Source: Actinocrinis sp046724665 (GTDB lineage: Bacteria; Actinomycetota; Actinomycetes; Streptomycetales; Catenulisporaceae). Taken from it: 12,971 nucleotides of DNA. The DNA lies in the NCBI GenBank assembly GCA_046724665.1, contig JBKOWZ010000272.1, forward strand, positions 1 to 12,971. Direction: 5' to 3'. Numbering within the stretch: position 1 is the first letter of the stretch; each line of letters begins with the position of its first letter. Positions 12,572 to 12,971 of this stretch are shown here, in pieces. The position numbers and the translations under genes were made by a program. Under the pieces are notes generated by a model that saw nothing but the letters and a program-made list of their open reading frames with translations, was not told where the DNA came from and searched no databases.

Positions 12572-12971
12572 TCAGGCCAGGTCCACCGGGTCGATGCGGA
12601 TTCGTACGTGCGCCGGGGCCTTGCGCGCCGAGCGCACGCCCTGTGTCGCCTTGAGCGCCTCGGCCAGCCGCCGTCCGGCGGCGCGCGGGCAGCGGATCAG
12701 GATGCGGTGGTACGCCTCGCCGGGCTCGCTCCCGGCGGGCAGCGGCGTCGGGCCCAAGATCTCTGCGCCCTCGGGCAGCGCGAGCGCGTTCATGAACTCG
12801 TCGAGAGCCGAGTACGGCGCGGTCAGTTCGGCTATCCGCGCGGCCGGCGGATAGCCGAGGTCGGCGCGGTCGGCCAGCTCCCGGCGGGCGAACGCGGCCG
12901 GGTCCCAGCGCACGAGGGCCTGGACGGGGGCCGCGGCGGGTTCGGCGGCGACCGCGACGACCCCGCCGTCG
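12572..12971 (-). CDS. priA: Primosomal protein N' (PriA), C-terminal part only
   Basis: The frame is open from the right window edge to TGA at 12574-12572, so this is the 3' end of a longer gene. The visible ~132 residues read VQALVRWDPAAFARRELADR then LGYPPAARIAEL, the end of the PriA helicase core and its C-terminal domain (ILGPTPLP, YHRILIRCP, VRIRIDPVDLA). PriA helps restart stalled replication forks. An ATG-like GTG at 12913 is internal and should not be taken as a start. Whether the ATPase motifs are intact (many actinobacterial PriA proteins lack them) cannot be seen here. It leads the def-fmt-rsmB operon. Confidence 0.92.
   Translation of the reverse strand, partial: DGGVVAVAAEPAAAPVQALVRWDPAAFARRELADRADLGYPPAARIAELTAPYSALDEFMNALALPEGAEILGPTPLPAGSEPGEAYHRILIRCPRAAGRRLAEALKATQGVRSARKAPAHVRIRIDPVDLA

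Overview
The window is high-GC DNA with strong G/C preference at third codon positions, GTG starts and actinobacterial-type proteins. It carries the familiar actinobacterial order priA-def-fmt-rsmB, a LAL-type LuxR regulator and an actinobacterial form of RpiB. A filamentous actinomycete (Streptomycetales or Catenulisporales type) is the best guess, but nothing here fixes the genus.

Left part (1-5475). The window opens inside a membrane protein gene on the plus strand. Its Pro/Ser/Thr-rich linker runs off the left edge. It converges on a 1109-residue LAL-family LuxR regulator on the minus strand. Directly upstream of the regulator, on the same strand, is a 55-codon gene with a good ribosome binding site and near-total G/C at third positions. 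Further upstream are three helically phased direct repeats (a candidate operator), the apparent frameshifted tail of an MFS transporter, and an intact SDR oxidoreductase.

Middle (5476-8146). This part is rich in repeats. The gap between the SDR gene and a divergent GatB/YqeY-domain gene holds a short direct-repeat/dyad box, a quadruplex-capable G tract, a 33-unit array of 9-bp repeats, and a 49-bp element with perfect 14-bp inverted arms. The convergent gap between the yqeY-like gene and rpe is one array of six ~50-bp repeats that runs into the last codons of rpe. The divergent rpe / uridine-kinase-like promoter gap holds 14-bp and 12-bp tandem repeats. A hexamer array lies just before the rpiB ribosome binding site.

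Right part (8147-12971). An RpiB-family isomerase overlaps tail to tail with a metallophosphoesterase. The metallophosphoesterase lies at the downstream end of a tightly packed minus-strand operon priA-def-fmt-rsmB (priA is cut by the window edge). This operon covers primosome restart, N-terminal deformylation, initiator-tRNA formylation and 16S rRNA methylation. rpe and rpiB are pentose-phosphate enzymes, so the central genes form a small sugar-phosphate/nucleoside group next to the housekeeping operon.

I do not see a complete new defence, secretion or biosynthetic system. The less explained items are the cluster of unrelated tandem repeats, the 49-bp inverted-repeat element, the small gene and direct repeats in front of the LAL regulator, and two enzymes (uridine-kinase-like and RpiB-like) that lack a residue expected in the classical family.
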